NCBI RefSeq assembly: GCF_013009075.1 | Contig: NZ_CP053108.1 | Span: 248,001 to 312,000, forward strand | DNA length: 64,000 nucleotides | Reading direction: 5' to 3' | From: Halomonas sp. TA22 | Lineage (GTDB): Bacteria; Pseudomonadota; Gammaproteobacteria; Pseudomonadales; Halomonadaceae | Part shown: one piece after another, positions 47,826 to 56,903 of the stretch | Layout: each line of letters begins with the position of its first letter | How positions within the stretch are numbered: the first letter of the stretch is position 1 | The notes under the pieces: generated by a model | The model's input: only the letters and a program-made list of their open reading frames with translations | What the model was told of the DNA's origin: nothing | Databases searched by the model: none | Translations under genes and position numbers: made by a program

Positions 47826-49001
47826 TCAGTGGCCCTGGCGACGGCTCTCCAGCGCGTTACGGTAGACCGCCGCCAGCCGGTAGAGGCCATGCACGAACTT
47901 GCCATAGGGCATGGTGACGAACAGCGACATCACCACACCGAGGTGAATCACCAGCAGCAGCCCCAGCGCCGAGGTCTCGCGAAACAGCATCAGGGCAAGG
48001 CCGGTGGCGCCGGTCAACCACAGCAGCGCGATGAAAGCCACGTCCATGCCTAACTGTTTGCCATCGCCGGTATTCTCGTCACGCTTGAGCTTGAGATAGA
48101 GCAGCCCCGCCGGGCCGATCAAAAGCCCGATGCCCCCCAGGGTGCCGAACAGCTTGGGCAGGCTTGTCAGCTCATAGGGCGCCACCCAGCCGAACACATA
48201 GTGGTAGATCGTACCGGTCACCGTGGCGGCGAAGCTGAGCATGAAGCCGTAGAAGGTGAAGTGGTGGAAGTAACGCCTGGCATGGGAGTGATAGCCATCG
48301 GGATAGGTGCATCCCACCTTGCCGTGGCCATGCAGGTGGCGCAGGGCGAAGGTCTCGGCCAGCGCCTGTCGCCAGCTCTTGCCATCGCCCAGCGCCCTGG
48401 CCCCCTCGCCGCTCTCGCGCCAGAAGTTGGCGGACCCCATCCCCAGCGCCAGCAGCACGAACAGTGCCACGCTGCCGAAGGTGATCACCATCACGTTATG
48501 CGGAATCAGAGCATAGAAGTCACCACCATGCTGATTGCTGACCAGCGGTGCCAACCCACCATTCAGAGCAATGGCGATCAGCAACAGCAGTGTCACCCCA
48601 AAGGCCAGCGCCAGTGCCGTCACCAGGCCATTGCGATCGAACAACCGGGCCAGAGGGCCGGGCCAGGCGTACTGACGATAGGACTCGGTGCGCAGCTTGG
48701 ACAACGACTGCGGCACATTGACCGCGAACTCATGCGGCGGCGCGTACTGGCAGGCGTAGAAACACTCGCTGCAGTTGTGGCACAGGTTGGCCAGGTACTT
48801 GAGATCCTCCGGGCTGAAGGCGCGGCGACGCTCCATGGCCGGAAATACCGGGCAGAACCCTTCGCAATACCGGCAGGCATTGCAGATCGTCATGTTGTGG
48901 CGCGCCTCATCGATCAGCGCATCGATGCGCTGTCCCTGGCCAGGCGCCGCCGAGCGCTGCGTGGCTGTCTCAGTTGCTTGCACTGTCTCAGGTACTTGCA
49001 T
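47826..49001 (-). CDS. tcuB: TcuB-type membrane iron-sulfur/haem electron-transfer protein
   Basis: A 391-residue protein homologous to TcuB/CitB, which reoxidises FADH2 of TcuA and feeds the quinone pool. The N-terminal half has two 4Fe-4S motifs (CNACRYCEGFCPVFP and CHNCSECFYACQYAPP). The C-terminal half has about six membrane helices with paired His residues. ATG 49001 has AGGA upstream and overlaps the end of tcuA by 14 bp, so translation is coupled. In Salmonella the operon also has the transporter TcuC and a LysR regulator; here a TTT system and a GntR regulator seem to take those places. Confidence 0.92.
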   Translation of the reverse strand: MQVPETVQATETATQRSAAPGQGQRIDALIDEARHNMTICNACRYCEGFCPVFPAMERRRAFSPEDLKYLANLCHNCSECFYACQYAPPHEFAVNVPQSLSKLRTESYRQYAWPGPLARLFDRNGLVTALALAFGVTLLLLIAIALNGGLAPLVSNQHGGDFYALIPHNVMVITFGSVALFVLLALGMGSANFWRESGEGARALGDGKSWRQALAETFALRHLHGHGKVGCTYPDGYHSHARRYFHHFTFYGFMLSFAATVTGTIYHYVFGWVAPYELTSLPKLFGTLGGIGLLIGPAGLLYLKLKRDENTGDGKQLGMDVAFIALLWLTGATGLALMLFRETSALGLLLVIHLGVVMSLFVTMPYGKFVHGLYRLAAVYRNALESRRQGH

Positions 49002-50415
49002 AGTGTCCTGCCTCTGTTCCCGCGATACGTCCAAATACCGTGCCGATGGTCATGCCGAAGCCGGCCACATAGCCCTGGCCTAGAATGTTGCCGGCCATGA
49101 TCTCGCCGGCAAGAAAGACGTTGTCGGCAAGCTCGCCGCTCGCCATGTACATCCTCGCCTTTTCGTCGACCTCGGCGCCGAGATAGGTGAAGGTGATGCC
49201 GGTGCGCAGCGGATAGCCGAAGAAGGGCGGCTCGTCGAGCCGCTGCGCCCAGTGGGTCTTCTCCGGCGTGATGCCCCGTGTGCGGCAGTCGTCGAGCACG
49301 CTGTGATCGAAATGGCCGGGCTGCACGGCGGCGTTGAACTCATCCACGGTCTTGAGCAGCGAGGCCACCGGCAGGTCGAGCTTGAGCGCCAGCTCCTCCA
49401 GGGTGTCGGCCTGCTCCGGCGGAAAGACCGAGGGCATGAAGCGCCCCACCGCTTTCGCATCGGTGATCGAGTAGCCGATCTGATCGGGCTGGCGAGCGAT
49501 CAAGCGGCCCCAGATCGCGTAGCGCTTGGGCCAGAAATCCTCGCCTTCATCGTAGAAGCGCTCGCCGTCACGGTTGACGACGATCCCAAGCGACACGCAG
49601 TCGACCCGGGTGACGATGCCACCGTCGTATTTCGGCGATCGCGCATCGATGGCCACGGCGTGCCCCTGGGTTGGATCGCCGATCGACTTGGCGCCATTGT
49701 CGAGCAGCGAGCGCAACATCTTGCCCTGGTTGAAGCGCGTGCCGCGGATCAGGAAGTTGCGCGATACCGGCCCCCAGGCCTCCTCGAGCCACGCCTGGTT
49801 GGATTCGAAACCGCCCGAGGCCACCACCACCGCCTTGGCGCTGACCTGATGGGTCTCTCCTCCGATACTCACCAGGGCATGGTCGAAACGCTTGCCGTCG
49901 AATACAAGCTGCTGTGCCTCGGCCTCGTAGATCACCTTCACGCCCAGCCGCTCGGCGGCATGGTAGTAGGTGTTGACCAGGGCCTTGCCGCCGCCCAGGA
50001 AGAAGGCGTTGGTACGCCCCAGATGCAGCGTCCCGCCAAGCGAGGGCTGAAAGCGCACCCCGTAGCCCTTCATCCAGTCGGTACAGGTTTCCGAGGCGCG
50101 TATCACCATGCGCGCCAGGGCTTCGTTGGTCTTGCCACCGGTGACCCGCCACACATCCTCGAAGAACTCCTCCTCCAGATAGGCGTCGGTCAGCACATCG
50201 GTGGGTGCGGTGTGCATGCTGCGCAGGTTGCGGGTATGGATACTGTTGCCACCACGCCATACCTTCGGCGCGCTCTCAAGCATCAACACACTGGCACCCT
50301 GCTCGCGCGCCGACAGCGCGGCACACAGCGCCGCATTGCCGCCACCGATCACCAGCACGTCGTGATGCACGAGATCGCCGGAGCCAAGTGACGGTGCGTT
50401 CGTGGATTTGGGCAT
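48988..50415 (-). CDS. tcuA: FAD-dependent tricarballylate dehydrogenase (TcuA-like)
   Basis: A 475-residue flavoprotein of the fumarate reductase/succinate dehydrogenase family that, in its best-known form, oxidises tricarballylate to cis-aconitate. The FAD motif DVLVIGGGNAALCAALSARE and GGGKALVNTYY, AVVVASGGFESN and the C-terminal GEIMAGNILGQGYVAGFGM fit TcuA. ATG 50415 (MPKSTNAPS) has AAAGG about 9 bases upstream. A different tricarboxylate or related acid may be the substrate, since the surrounding genes are not the classical set. A palindromic site lies 27 bases upstream of the start. Confidence 0.9.
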   Translation of the reverse strand: MPKSTNAPSLGSGDLVHHDVLVIGGGNAALCAALSAREQGASVLMLESAPKVWRGGNSIHTRNLRSMHTAPTDVLTDAYLEEEFFEDVWRVTGGKTNEALARMVIRASETCTDWMKGYGVRFQPSLGGTLHLGRTNAFFLGGGKALVNTYYHAAERLGVKVIYEAEAQQLVFDGKRFDHALVSIGGETHQVSAKAVVVASGGFESNQAWLEEAWGPVSRNFLIRGTRFNQGKMLRSLLDNGAKSIGDPTQGHAVAIDARSPKYDGGIVTRVDCVSLGIVVNRDGERFYDEGEDFWPKRYAIWGRLIARQPDQIGYSITDAKAVGRFMPSVFPPEQADTLEELALKLDLPVASLLKTVDEFNAAVQPGHFDHSVLDDCRTRGITPEKTHWAQRLDEPPFFGYPLRTGITFTYLGAEVDEKARMYMASGELADNVFLAGEIMAGNILGQGYVAGFGMTIGTVFGRIAGTEAGHYAST

Positions 50416-50441
50416 GGCCAGACACCTTTGGATTCTTTTAA

Positions 50442-50457
50442 ATACAACTGTATTCAA
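50442..50457. promoter_or_regulatory. candidate GntR operator, copy 1 (ATAC-N4-GTATTCAA)
   Basis: ATAC-AACT-GTAT is a perfect 4+4 inverted repeat with TCAA following, midway between the divergent starts of tcuA and the GntR gene. The same 12 fixed bases recur at 55939-55954 in the other divergent promoter of this island. An FCD-type GntR regulator is the obvious candidate binder. Confidence 0.6.
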
Positions 50458-50507
50458 GCGTGTTCAAAATGACAAGAGACGGACGGCCCTTTACCATGCA
50501 CTAGGCA

Positions 50508-51215
50508 ATGGCAACCGAGCTTCACATCATGGCGGAACGCAAGACACGCAAGAACGCGCCGGTGACATCGAATCATCGTGGTGAGCCGCGCAGTGAGCAG
50601 GCCTACCGCTATATCGTCGAGGCAATCAAGGACGACACCCTGCCACCCGGCACCCGGGTGCGCGAAGTGGATCTTGCCGAGCGAATCGGTCTGAGCCGCA
50701 CCCCCGTGCGCGAGGCGCTCAATCGCCTGCAGCTCGAGGGGCTCGTGGCCAACGACCCGGCCCGCGGCATGATCATCACCGAACTCGACCACGGCATGAT
50801 CAGCGAGCTGTATGCCATGCGCGAGGTGCTCGAAGGCACCGCCGCCGGTCTTGCGGCCCGCCACGCCTCCGATGTCGAGATCGGCTTTCTGCGCGAGATC
50901 AGCGAGCGCGATGCCCAGCTCACCGAGGTTGCCGACCTGGTGAAGAACAACAAGCTGTTCCATGGCACCCTCTACCGCTGCGCGCATAACCGTTACTTGC
51001 TGAAGATGCTGCACACGCTCCAGGAGTCAATGATGCTGCTGGGACGCAGCACCCTGGCCAAGCCGGAGCGCCAGCAGATCGCACGCGCCGAGCACGGCGC
51101 CATCATCGATGCCTTGGTGCAGCGCGATCCCGCCGCCGCCGAGCAGCGGGCCCGCGAGCACATCCGCGAGGCCTACAAGGTTCGCCTCGGCGCCTTCTTC
51201 GACAGCGATCGCTAG
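50508..51215 (+). CDS. GntR-family transcriptional regulator (FadR/FCD subfamily)
   Basis: A 235-residue DNA-binding regulator. The winged helix is at about 29-95 (EQAYRYIVEAIKDDTLPPG, SRTPVREALNRLQLEGLV), followed by an all-helical FCD ligand domain with candidate metal ligands (the Asp/His set including NNKLFHGTLYR and AEHGAIIDAL). It is divergent from tcuA and adjacent to the shared palindromic site. It most likely represses the tcu and tct genes until an organic acid binds. An internal ATG at 50529 is an alternative start. Confidence 0.88.
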   Translation: MATELHIMAERKTRKNAPVTSNHRGEPRSEQAYRYIVEAIKDDTLPPGTRVREVDLAERIGLSRTPVREALNRLQLEGLVANDPARGMIITELDHGMISELYAMREVLEGTAAGLAARHASDVEIGFLREISERDAQLTEVADLVKNNKLFHGTLYRCAHNRYLLKMLHTLQESMMLLGRSTLAKPERQQIARAEHGAIIDALVQRDPAAAEQRAREHIREAYKVRLGAFFDSDR

Positions 51216-51230
51216 CCGACGACCCGCCTC

Positions 51231-52709
51231 TCAGGTACGGATCGCGAAGGGGTCGCGGTCCTCCTCCGAGAGGTCGATCATCAGGTTCTTCACCTCCAGG
51301 TATTCATCCAAGGCTCGCAGGCCACGCTCGCGGCCGATGCCGCTGGCCTTGACGCCGCCGAAAGGTGCCTGGGCCGCGCTGGTGCGGTAGGTATTGACCC
51401 ATATCCCGCCCACTTTGAGCCGCTTGGCCACACGGTGCACACGACTCAGGTTCTGGGTCCAGAGGCCCGCCACCAGGCCATAAGCGGTGCCGTTGGCAAT
51501 CTCGATCGCCTCGGCCTCGTCGTCGAAGGGGATCACCGCCAGTACCGGGCCGAAGATCTCCTCCTGGGCAAGCTCGCTGTGTGGCGCCACGTCGACGAAT
51601 ACGGTGGGCTCGACGAAGCACCCCTGAGCGAACGCCTCCCCCTGCGGCACGCCGCCACCGACACGCAACCGGGCGCCCTGTTGCCTTGCCCGCTCGATGA
51701 AGGCAAGCACGTTGCGATGCTGCGCCTGGGTCGCCACCGGTCCCATCTCAGTGGCCTCGTTCAACGGATCTCCGAGCCGGATCGCCGCGGCACGCTTGCA
51801 CACCGCCTCCGCTACCTGGTCGTAGATCTCGCGCTGTACCAACAGGCGCGAGCCGGCGATGCAGGTCTGCCCCGCCGCGGCGAAAATGCCCGCCACGGCC
51901 CCGGTCACGGCCTGCTCGAGATTGGCATCGGCGAATATGATATTGGCCGACTTGCCACCCAGCTCGAGGGTCACCGGAGTAAGGTTGTCGGCCGCCACCC
52001 GCGAGATCGCGCGGCCCGTGGCGCTGCCGCCGGTAAAGCTGATGAGGTCGATATCGCGGTGTGAAGTAAGTGTCGCCCCCACCGCGCCGTCGCCGGTCAC
52101 CACGTTGATCACGCCGGCGGGAAAGCCGGCCTGTTCGCACAGCGCCGCAAATTCAAGCGTGGTCACGCTGGCCATCTCCGAGGGCTTGATCACCACCGTG
52201 CAGCCCGCGGCCAGTGCCGGTGCCAGCTTGTTGGCGAGAATCGCCATCGGCGAGTTCCAAGAGGTCACCAATGCCGCCACGCCCCTGGGCTCGCGAGTGG
52301 TGAAATCGACCAGCTCCGGACGATCCAGGGGAATGCTCTCGCCATGCAGCTTGTCGGCCCAGCCGGCAAAATAGCGATAGTTGCGTGCGGCAAAGCGCAT
52401 CTGTACTCGTGTTTCGCGTATCACCTTGCCGTTGTCGGTGGTTTCGAGCCGGGCCATGCGTTCGGCATCTGCTTCGAGTAGGTCCGCCAGACGATGGAGT
52501 AACGTCGCGCGCATCAAGCCGGCACTGGCACCCCAGCCCTCGTCGAAGGCCCGGCGCGCTTCGGCCACCGCCGCATCGACATCGAGCTGTGTCGCCTGCG
52601 GCAGGTGGGCCCATATACGTTGGTCGAGCGGATTGATGGCGGGGAAGTTGCCGCCATCGGAAGCGTCACGCCACTCATTGCCGATACGCAGTTGATAGAT
52701 CTTGACCAC
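51231..52709 (-). CDS. NAD(P)-dependent aldehyde dehydrogenase
   Basis: A 492-residue ALDH that oxidises an aldehyde to the acid. The catalytic Cys is C283 in GQTCIAGSR and the general base Glu is in TLELGGKS; the cofactor loop FTGGSATGR and the oxyanion Asn in SWNSPMA are intact. The start is GTG 52709 with AGGAGA 7 bases upstream. It lies 18 bp after tctB on the same strand, at the end of the tct operon, so its aldehyde is probably made from the imported acid. The ThDP enzyme nearby could be the source of that aldehyde. Confidence 0.92.
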   Translation of the reverse strand: MVKIYQLRIGNEWRDASDGGNFPAINPLDQRIWAHLPQATQLDVDAAVAEARRAFDEGWGASAGLMRATLLHRLADLLEADAERMARLETTDNGKVIRETRVQMRFAARNYRYFAGWADKLHGESIPLDRPELVDFTTREPRGVAALVTSWNSPMAILANKLAPALAAGCTVVIKPSEMASVTTLEFAALCEQAGFPAGVINVVTGDGAVGATLTSHRDIDLISFTGGSATGRAISRVAADNLTPVTLELGGKSANIIFADANLEQAVTGAVAGIFAAAGQTCIAGSRLLVQREIYDQVAEAVCKRAAAIRLGDPLNEATEMGPVATQAQHRNVLAFIERARQQGARLRVGGGVPQGEAFAQGCFVEPTVFVDVAPHSELAQEEIFGPVLAVIPFDDEAEAIEIANGTAYGLVAGLWTQNLSRVHRVAKRLKVGGIWVNTYRTSAAQAPFGGVKASGIGRERGLRALDEYLEVKNLMIDLSEEDRDPFAIRT

Positions 52710-52727
52710 GGCTTGTCTCCTGTAGCG

Positions 52728-53192
52728 TCAGCGGAAGGGGTCGAAGAGGTAACCCACCGGCCAGCGCAGGTTGAAGGCGTCGGAGAGCCCGAACAGCATC
52801 GCAATCAGCACCAGGGCGCCGATCAGGGTCGCCAGCCAGCTCATCTTGCCGACGAAGCGGCAGAAGGCGAAGGTGAACAGTGCCACCGAGGCCATCAGGC
52901 CGATCAGGGCAATACCTGCATAGAGTCCACCCAGCCACAGAAAGTAGGGCATGGTGCGTCTGAACTTGGCGCCGTACACCGGCTCCAGCGCTTCCGCCGA
53001 ATCGTTGGCCCGGCGCAGGCGTCGAAAGGTCAGCACGGCCTCTATCGCTATCAGGCCCAGCGTGGCGATCGCCACCACCTGGGGCATCAGCCGGGCGGTG
53101 AAGGGGTAATCGGCCGAGATGATCAGCGCTGCCGTGATCACGCCGGCCAGCAACACGATGAACAGCAGCTCTTCCCATAGACGCGTCGTCAT
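52728..53192 (-). CDS. tctB: tripartite tricarboxylate transporter small membrane subunit
   Basis: A 154-residue protein with four hydrophobic helices, as in TctB. ATG 53192 overlaps the tctA stop by one base (TGATG), so the two membrane subunits are made together. The ending PVGYLFDPFR is family-like. Overall sequence is weakly conserved in this family, and the call leans on position and topology. Confidence 0.88.
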   Translation of the reverse strand: MTTRLWEELLFIVLLAGVITAALIISADYPFTARLMPQVVAIATLGLIAIEAVLTFRRLRRANDSAEALEPVYGAKFRRTMPYFLWLGGLYAGIALIGLMASVALFTFAFCRFVGKMSWLATLIGALVLIAMLFGLSDAFNLRWPVGYLFDPFR

Positions 53193-54664
53193 CAGCTCTC
53201 TCCCAACCCTTTGCTTTTGGCCCGTACACCGGCGATCACTACGGCGACCGCGAGGGCGCCGATCACCAGCACGATCGGGTCGGCAAGCCACGACCAGCCG
53301 TAGCGCGAGGCCGAGATGGTCAGGTAGCGCTCGATGCTGGGCGCCAGCACGAAGCCGATCAGCACCGGGGCGCGCGGCCAGTCATAGGTCTTGAGCAGCC
53401 AGCCGAACAGGCCGACCGCCATCAGCGTCACCAGGTCGCCCCATTGATGGGTATTCTGATAGGCGCCCACCAGCATCACGATGAGCAGGAAGGGGGCGAA
53501 TTTCTTGGCCGGAATGGTGCTCAGCCGGGCGATGGGACGCGACAGCATGAAACAGGCCAGCGCCCCCACCACGTTGGCCAGCGCCAGCGTCCAGACGATG
53601 GTCAGGGTGATCGAAAGGTCGGTGGTCAGCATCGACGGGCCTGGCTGTATGCCGAGCAGGATCAGTCCGCCGAGCAGCACCGCCGTGGTGCCGCTGCCGG
53701 GAATCCCGAACAGCATGGTGGGTATCAGCGAGCCCCCCTCCTTGGCGTTGTTGGAGCTCTCCGGCGCAATCACTCCGCGCACGTCGCCCTTGCCGAAGCC
53801 GCGCTTGTCCTTGGCGCTCTGTACCGCCTGGCCATAGGAGAGCCAGTCGACCACCGAGCCGCCAAGACCGGGTATGGCACCCACCGCCACCCCCAACGCC
53901 GAGGAGCGCAGCACCAGCCAGCGGTGGCGGAAGGTGTCGCAGATCCCCTCCTTCCAGCCGCTGGAGACCGCCTTGACCTTAGAAACCGCACGGTTGTCGG
54001 CCAGCAGATCGATGATCTCCGGTACCGCGAACAGGCCCATGGCCAGAATGGCCAGCGGGATGCCGTCCATCAGATAGACGCTGTCGCCGACGAAGCGAAA
54101 GGTCACCGATGCCGGAGCCGAACCCAGCATCGCGATCATGATGCCGAACATCGTCGCCAGGATGCCCCGGAAAGGGTACTTGCCGGAGAGCAGCCCGACC
54201 ACGCACAGCCCAAGCACAGTGAGCATGAACAGGTGCGGCGACTGGAAGGCCAGCACCAGCGGGCGGGCAATGGGCAGGATCAGAAACAGCACCAGCGCCC
54301 CGATCAGGCCACCGATCATCGAGGCGCTGAAGGCCGCGCTCAAGGCGCGCCCCGCCTGGCCCTGCTGGGCCATGGGGTAGCCATCGAGAATCGTTGCCTG
54401 CGAGCCCGCCGACCCGGGCACCCCGATCAGCACGCTTGGGAAGGTGTCGGCGGTGGCGATCACCGCCGCCATGCCGATCAACATGGCAATGGCGGCATGC
54501 GGGTCCATCCCGTAGACGAAGGGCAGCAGTAACGACATGCCCACGACTCCCCCCAGGCCAGGGAGAATTCCTACGATCAGTCCCACGCCCACGCCCAGCA
54601 GCATGAAGATGAGTCGTGATGGGTCGAGCACCAGAGCCAAGGCATCGAACGCGGCAGCTATCAC
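53192..54664 (-). CDS. tctA: tripartite tricarboxylate transporter large membrane subunit
   Basis: A 490-residue permease with about 12 helices, the channel of a TTT importer driven by ion gradient. Family motifs are GILPGLGGVVGMSLLLPF, GSAGSQATILDGYPMA and GIPGSGTTAVLLGG, the last a repeat of the first half. The start is GTG 54664 with AAGGAG 9 bases upstream. It lies between tctC and tctB in one operon. Confidence 0.94.
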   Translation of the reverse strand: MIAAAFDALALVLDPSRLIFMLLGVGVGLIVGILPGLGGVVGMSLLLPFVYGMDPHAAIAMLIGMAAVIATADTFPSVLIGVPGSAGSQATILDGYPMAQQGQAGRALSAAFSASMIGGLIGALVLFLILPIARPLVLAFQSPHLFMLTVLGLCVVGLLSGKYPFRGILATMFGIMIAMLGSAPASVTFRFVGDSVYLMDGIPLAILAMGLFAVPEIIDLLADNRAVSKVKAVSSGWKEGICDTFRHRWLVLRSSALGVAVGAIPGLGGSVVDWLSYGQAVQSAKDKRGFGKGDVRGVIAPESSNNAKEGGSLIPTMLFGIPGSGTTAVLLGGLILLGIQPGPSMLTTDLSITLTIVWTLALANVVGALACFMLSRPIARLSTIPAKKFAPFLLIVMLVGAYQNTHQWGDLVTLMAVGLFGWLLKTYDWPRAPVLIGFVLAPSIERYLTISASRYGWSWLADPIVLVIGALAVAVVIAGVRAKSKGLGES

Positions 54665-54737
54665 GGCGTCGAGCTCCTTTCAAGAAAGGCAAGAAAGGGA
54701 GCGCCGCTCACGGCCCCCCCATGCATGTAGGGCGCCA

Positions 54738-55838
54738 TTACAGATCGGCGTCGTAGCGCTCCTTGAAGGTTTCGCGCAGATACTCAAGCGCCTCGTCGGA
54801 GATCTCCAGCGTCGCGCTCATGGCGGTGTAAGCATCATCGCCCACCAACCACTCATAGGGTCCGTTGGCCTCGATGGAGTCCTCGTGGAATGCCTCGTCC
54901 TGCCTCGCCTGTTCGAAGGCATAGCGCAGATCGTTGAGCGCCTCCTCCGGCGCATCCGGCTTGGCCCAGAGCATCTTGATGCTGCCGGCCGAGAGCACGG
55001 CGCGATAGGCATCCCATGCCACGCCTGACGGTGCCTCGCCATGCCGCTCCTCGTACACTTCGGCCACGGTCGGCATATCCGGGAAGGCCGGATCGCGAAT
55101 CAGCTCGCCATCGGTATCGATGATGCCGAGGCTGAACAGCGGCACCGCAACGCCCTCCTCGATCAACGGCTCGACGTTGGAGGTGTAGGCGCTGGTGGTC
55201 TGGAAATCGAGGTTGGTCTCGCCCTGCTCCAGTGCCAAGCGAGTCGGCCCACGGCTCTCATAGCCGAAGATCGCCTCATGGGGCAGATCGAGCAGAGCGA
55301 AGGCGGCCAGCGCCATGGAGCCGATCGCCTGCGGTGAGACCTCGCCATAGATCAGTTCGTCGACATCCCAAAGCTCCTGGGGACCTTCGATGCCGAGCGT
55401 GCTGCTGGCATATACCACCCCACCCTGGGCCATGGCCACGACCGGCACGTAGTCTCGGAAGTCGTAACGCACGGCCTGGGAGCCGTACATGAAGGGAAAC
55501 ACCTGTCCGGCACTCTGCAGCAGTACGGTCTTGCCGTCGCCTCTGGTGCGCAGCTCGAATTCGTTGGTACCCTGCACGCCACCCGCGCCGGGACGATTGA
55601 TCACCTGGACGCTGGCATTCTCGCCAAGGAACGGCCCGATCGTGGCGGCGATGTAGCGCCCCCAGGTATCGGCCCCGCCGCCGGGTGCCCAAGGGGTGAG
55701 AATTTCCAGGGTCTCGCCGTCGTAGAAACCGGTGCGCTCGGCGTAGGCCGGCGACATCGCTCCCAGGGCGAGCCCCGCCGCGGCGATGAGCATGGCCGCA
55801 CGGCGAGCGTGATAGAGGGTATGGCCCTTATTGTTCAT
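54738..55838 (-). CDS. tctC: TctC-type periplasmic substrate-binding protein
   Basis: A 366-residue exported binding protein of the TTT (Bug) family. The signal peptide ends near SPAYA; the mature chain begins RTGFYDGETLEILTPWAPGG, with the conserved PGGGADTWGR and VINRPGAGGVQGTNE. It binds a carboxylate and delivers it to TctAB. ATG 55838 has GGAG 8 bases upstream. It is first in the tct operon, divergent from the SDR-ThDP genes. The acidic surface is consistent with a halophile. Confidence 0.92.
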   Translation of the reverse strand: MNNKGHTLYHARRAAMLIAAAGLALGAMSPAYAERTGFYDGETLEILTPWAPGGGADTWGRYIAATIGPFLGENASVQVINRPGAGGVQGTNEFELRTRGDGKTVLLQSAGQVFPFMYGSQAVRYDFRDYVPVVAMAQGGVVYASSTLGIEGPQELWDVDELIYGEVSPQAIGSMALAAFALLDLPHEAIFGYESRGPTRLALEQGETNLDFQTTSAYTSNVEPLIEEGVAVPLFSLGIIDTDGELIRDPAFPDMPTVAEVYEERHGEAPSGVAWDAYRAVLSAGSIKMLWAKPDAPEEALNDLRYAFEQARQDEAFHEDSIEANGPYEWLVGDDAYTAMSATLEISDEALEYLRETFKERYDADL

Positions 55839-55938
55839 GTTGTATCTCCTCTGGAGCTGGTGCACGTTCCGACAGACGTTCGAGTGCGCCGTATCGGTAG
55901 TGCTCTCACTCTATGACATACCGGCTCAGCATGAATGT

Positions 55939-55954
55939 ATACTTTAGTATTCAA
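55939..55954. promoter_or_regulatory. candidate GntR operator, copy 2 (ATAC-N4-GTATTCAA)
   Basis: ATAC-TTTA-GTAT followed by TCAA, sharing all 12 fixed bases with copy 1 at 50442-50457. It is within the wider TGAAT...ATTCA inverted repeat (55932-55953) and lies between the divergent tctC and SDR genes. Confidence 0.6.
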
Positions 55955-56075
55955 CTGACCTCAAAGTTATGCGCAAGTGTCCTAACGAGCGTTTCCGCCT
56001 GCTATATTGGCTACGCGCAAGCCGGAAGTCCGTGGAACGCCGGCCGCAAACGGCAGCCACAGCGAGGAAGAACAC

Positions 56076-56858
56076 ATGGAACTGGGCATGGCGGGAAAGG
56101 TGGCCCTGGTCACTGGCAGTAGCGAAGGCATCGGTTTCGAGACAGCCTGCGCGCTGGCGGCCGAAGGCGTACGTGTGGTGCTGGTCGCAAGGCGACTCCA
56201 CCTCCTGGAACAGTCCGCCGAGCGGATCGCCACAGCCACCGGCCAACGGCCGACGATCGTGGCGGCCGACATGGCAACTCCCGAGGGGCCAGCTGCCGCG
56301 ATTGGCGCCGCCATCGAGGCGCACGGGGCCCTCGACATTCTCGTCAACAATGCCGGTAGCAGCGCCGCAGGCCCTTTCCTCAACGCCGACGATGCGCTGT
56401 GGCAAGAGGACATCGAGCTCAAGCTGATGGGGGCGGTGCGCTGCATTCGCGTCGCGCTGCCCTATCTGAAAGCGTCATCCGCCGCCGCCATCGTCAATAT
56501 CACCACCTCGGCGGCCAAGGCGCCGCCGGGGGCGTCGCTGCCCACGTCGGTAACGCGCGCTGCCGGCATCGCCCTGACCAAGTCGCTGGCCAACGAATTG
56601 GGAGGCGATGGCATTCGTGTCAATACCGTTTGCGTGGGGCGCGTGCGCTCGGCGCAAGTGGAGAGGCGCTGGCAGCGTGAAGCCTCCGAACTGAGCTGGG
56701 AGGAGTACTCCGCCCGCCAAGGGCAGAGCATCCCCCTGGGGCGGCTCGGCGAAGCTCGCGATGTCGCCAACTGCATCGTTTTTCTCGCCTCGCCACTCGC
56801 TGCCTATGTCACCGGCGCCAGCCTCAATGTGGATGGAGGCAGGGGCCCCACCGTCTGA
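56076..56858 (+). CDS. SDR-fold protein with non-canonical active site
   Basis: A 260-residue Rossmann protein with the nucleotide motif TGSSEGIG (13-20) and NNAG (91-94), so it should bind NAD(P). By alignment with the usual S-x12-Y-x3-K set, the positions read T144, T157 and R161 (ITTSAAKAPPGAS, PTSVTRAAG), so the standard Tyr and Lys are missing. It may still act through other residues or bind cofactor without normal catalysis. GAGGAAG lies about 7 bases before ATG 56076. It leads the plus-strand genes SDR-ThDP enzyme-MFS, divergent from tctC. Confidence 0.85.
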   Translation: MELGMAGKVALVTGSSEGIGFETACALAAEGVRVVLVARRLHLLEQSAERIATATGQRPTIVAADMATPEGPAAAIGAAIEAHGALDILVNNAGSSAAGPFLNADDALWQEDIELKLMGAVRCIRVALPYLKASSAAAIVNITTSAAKAPPGASLPTSVTRAAGIALTKSLANELGGDGIRVNTVCVGRVRSAQVERRWQREASELSWEEYSARQGQSIPLGRLGEARDVANCIVFLASPLAAYVTGASLNVDGGRGPTV

Positions 56859-56903
56859 ACGAGACGTACGCCATCAACGACAACATCCGTACAGGAGTTC
56901 GCT

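Noticed and set aside
49252-50391. 379-codon open frame antisense to tcuA
   Set aside because: Shadow frame; tcuA has all expected motifs.
53444-54532. 362-codon open frame antisense to tctA
   Set aside because: His/Gln/Arg-rich shadow of a membrane-protein gene.
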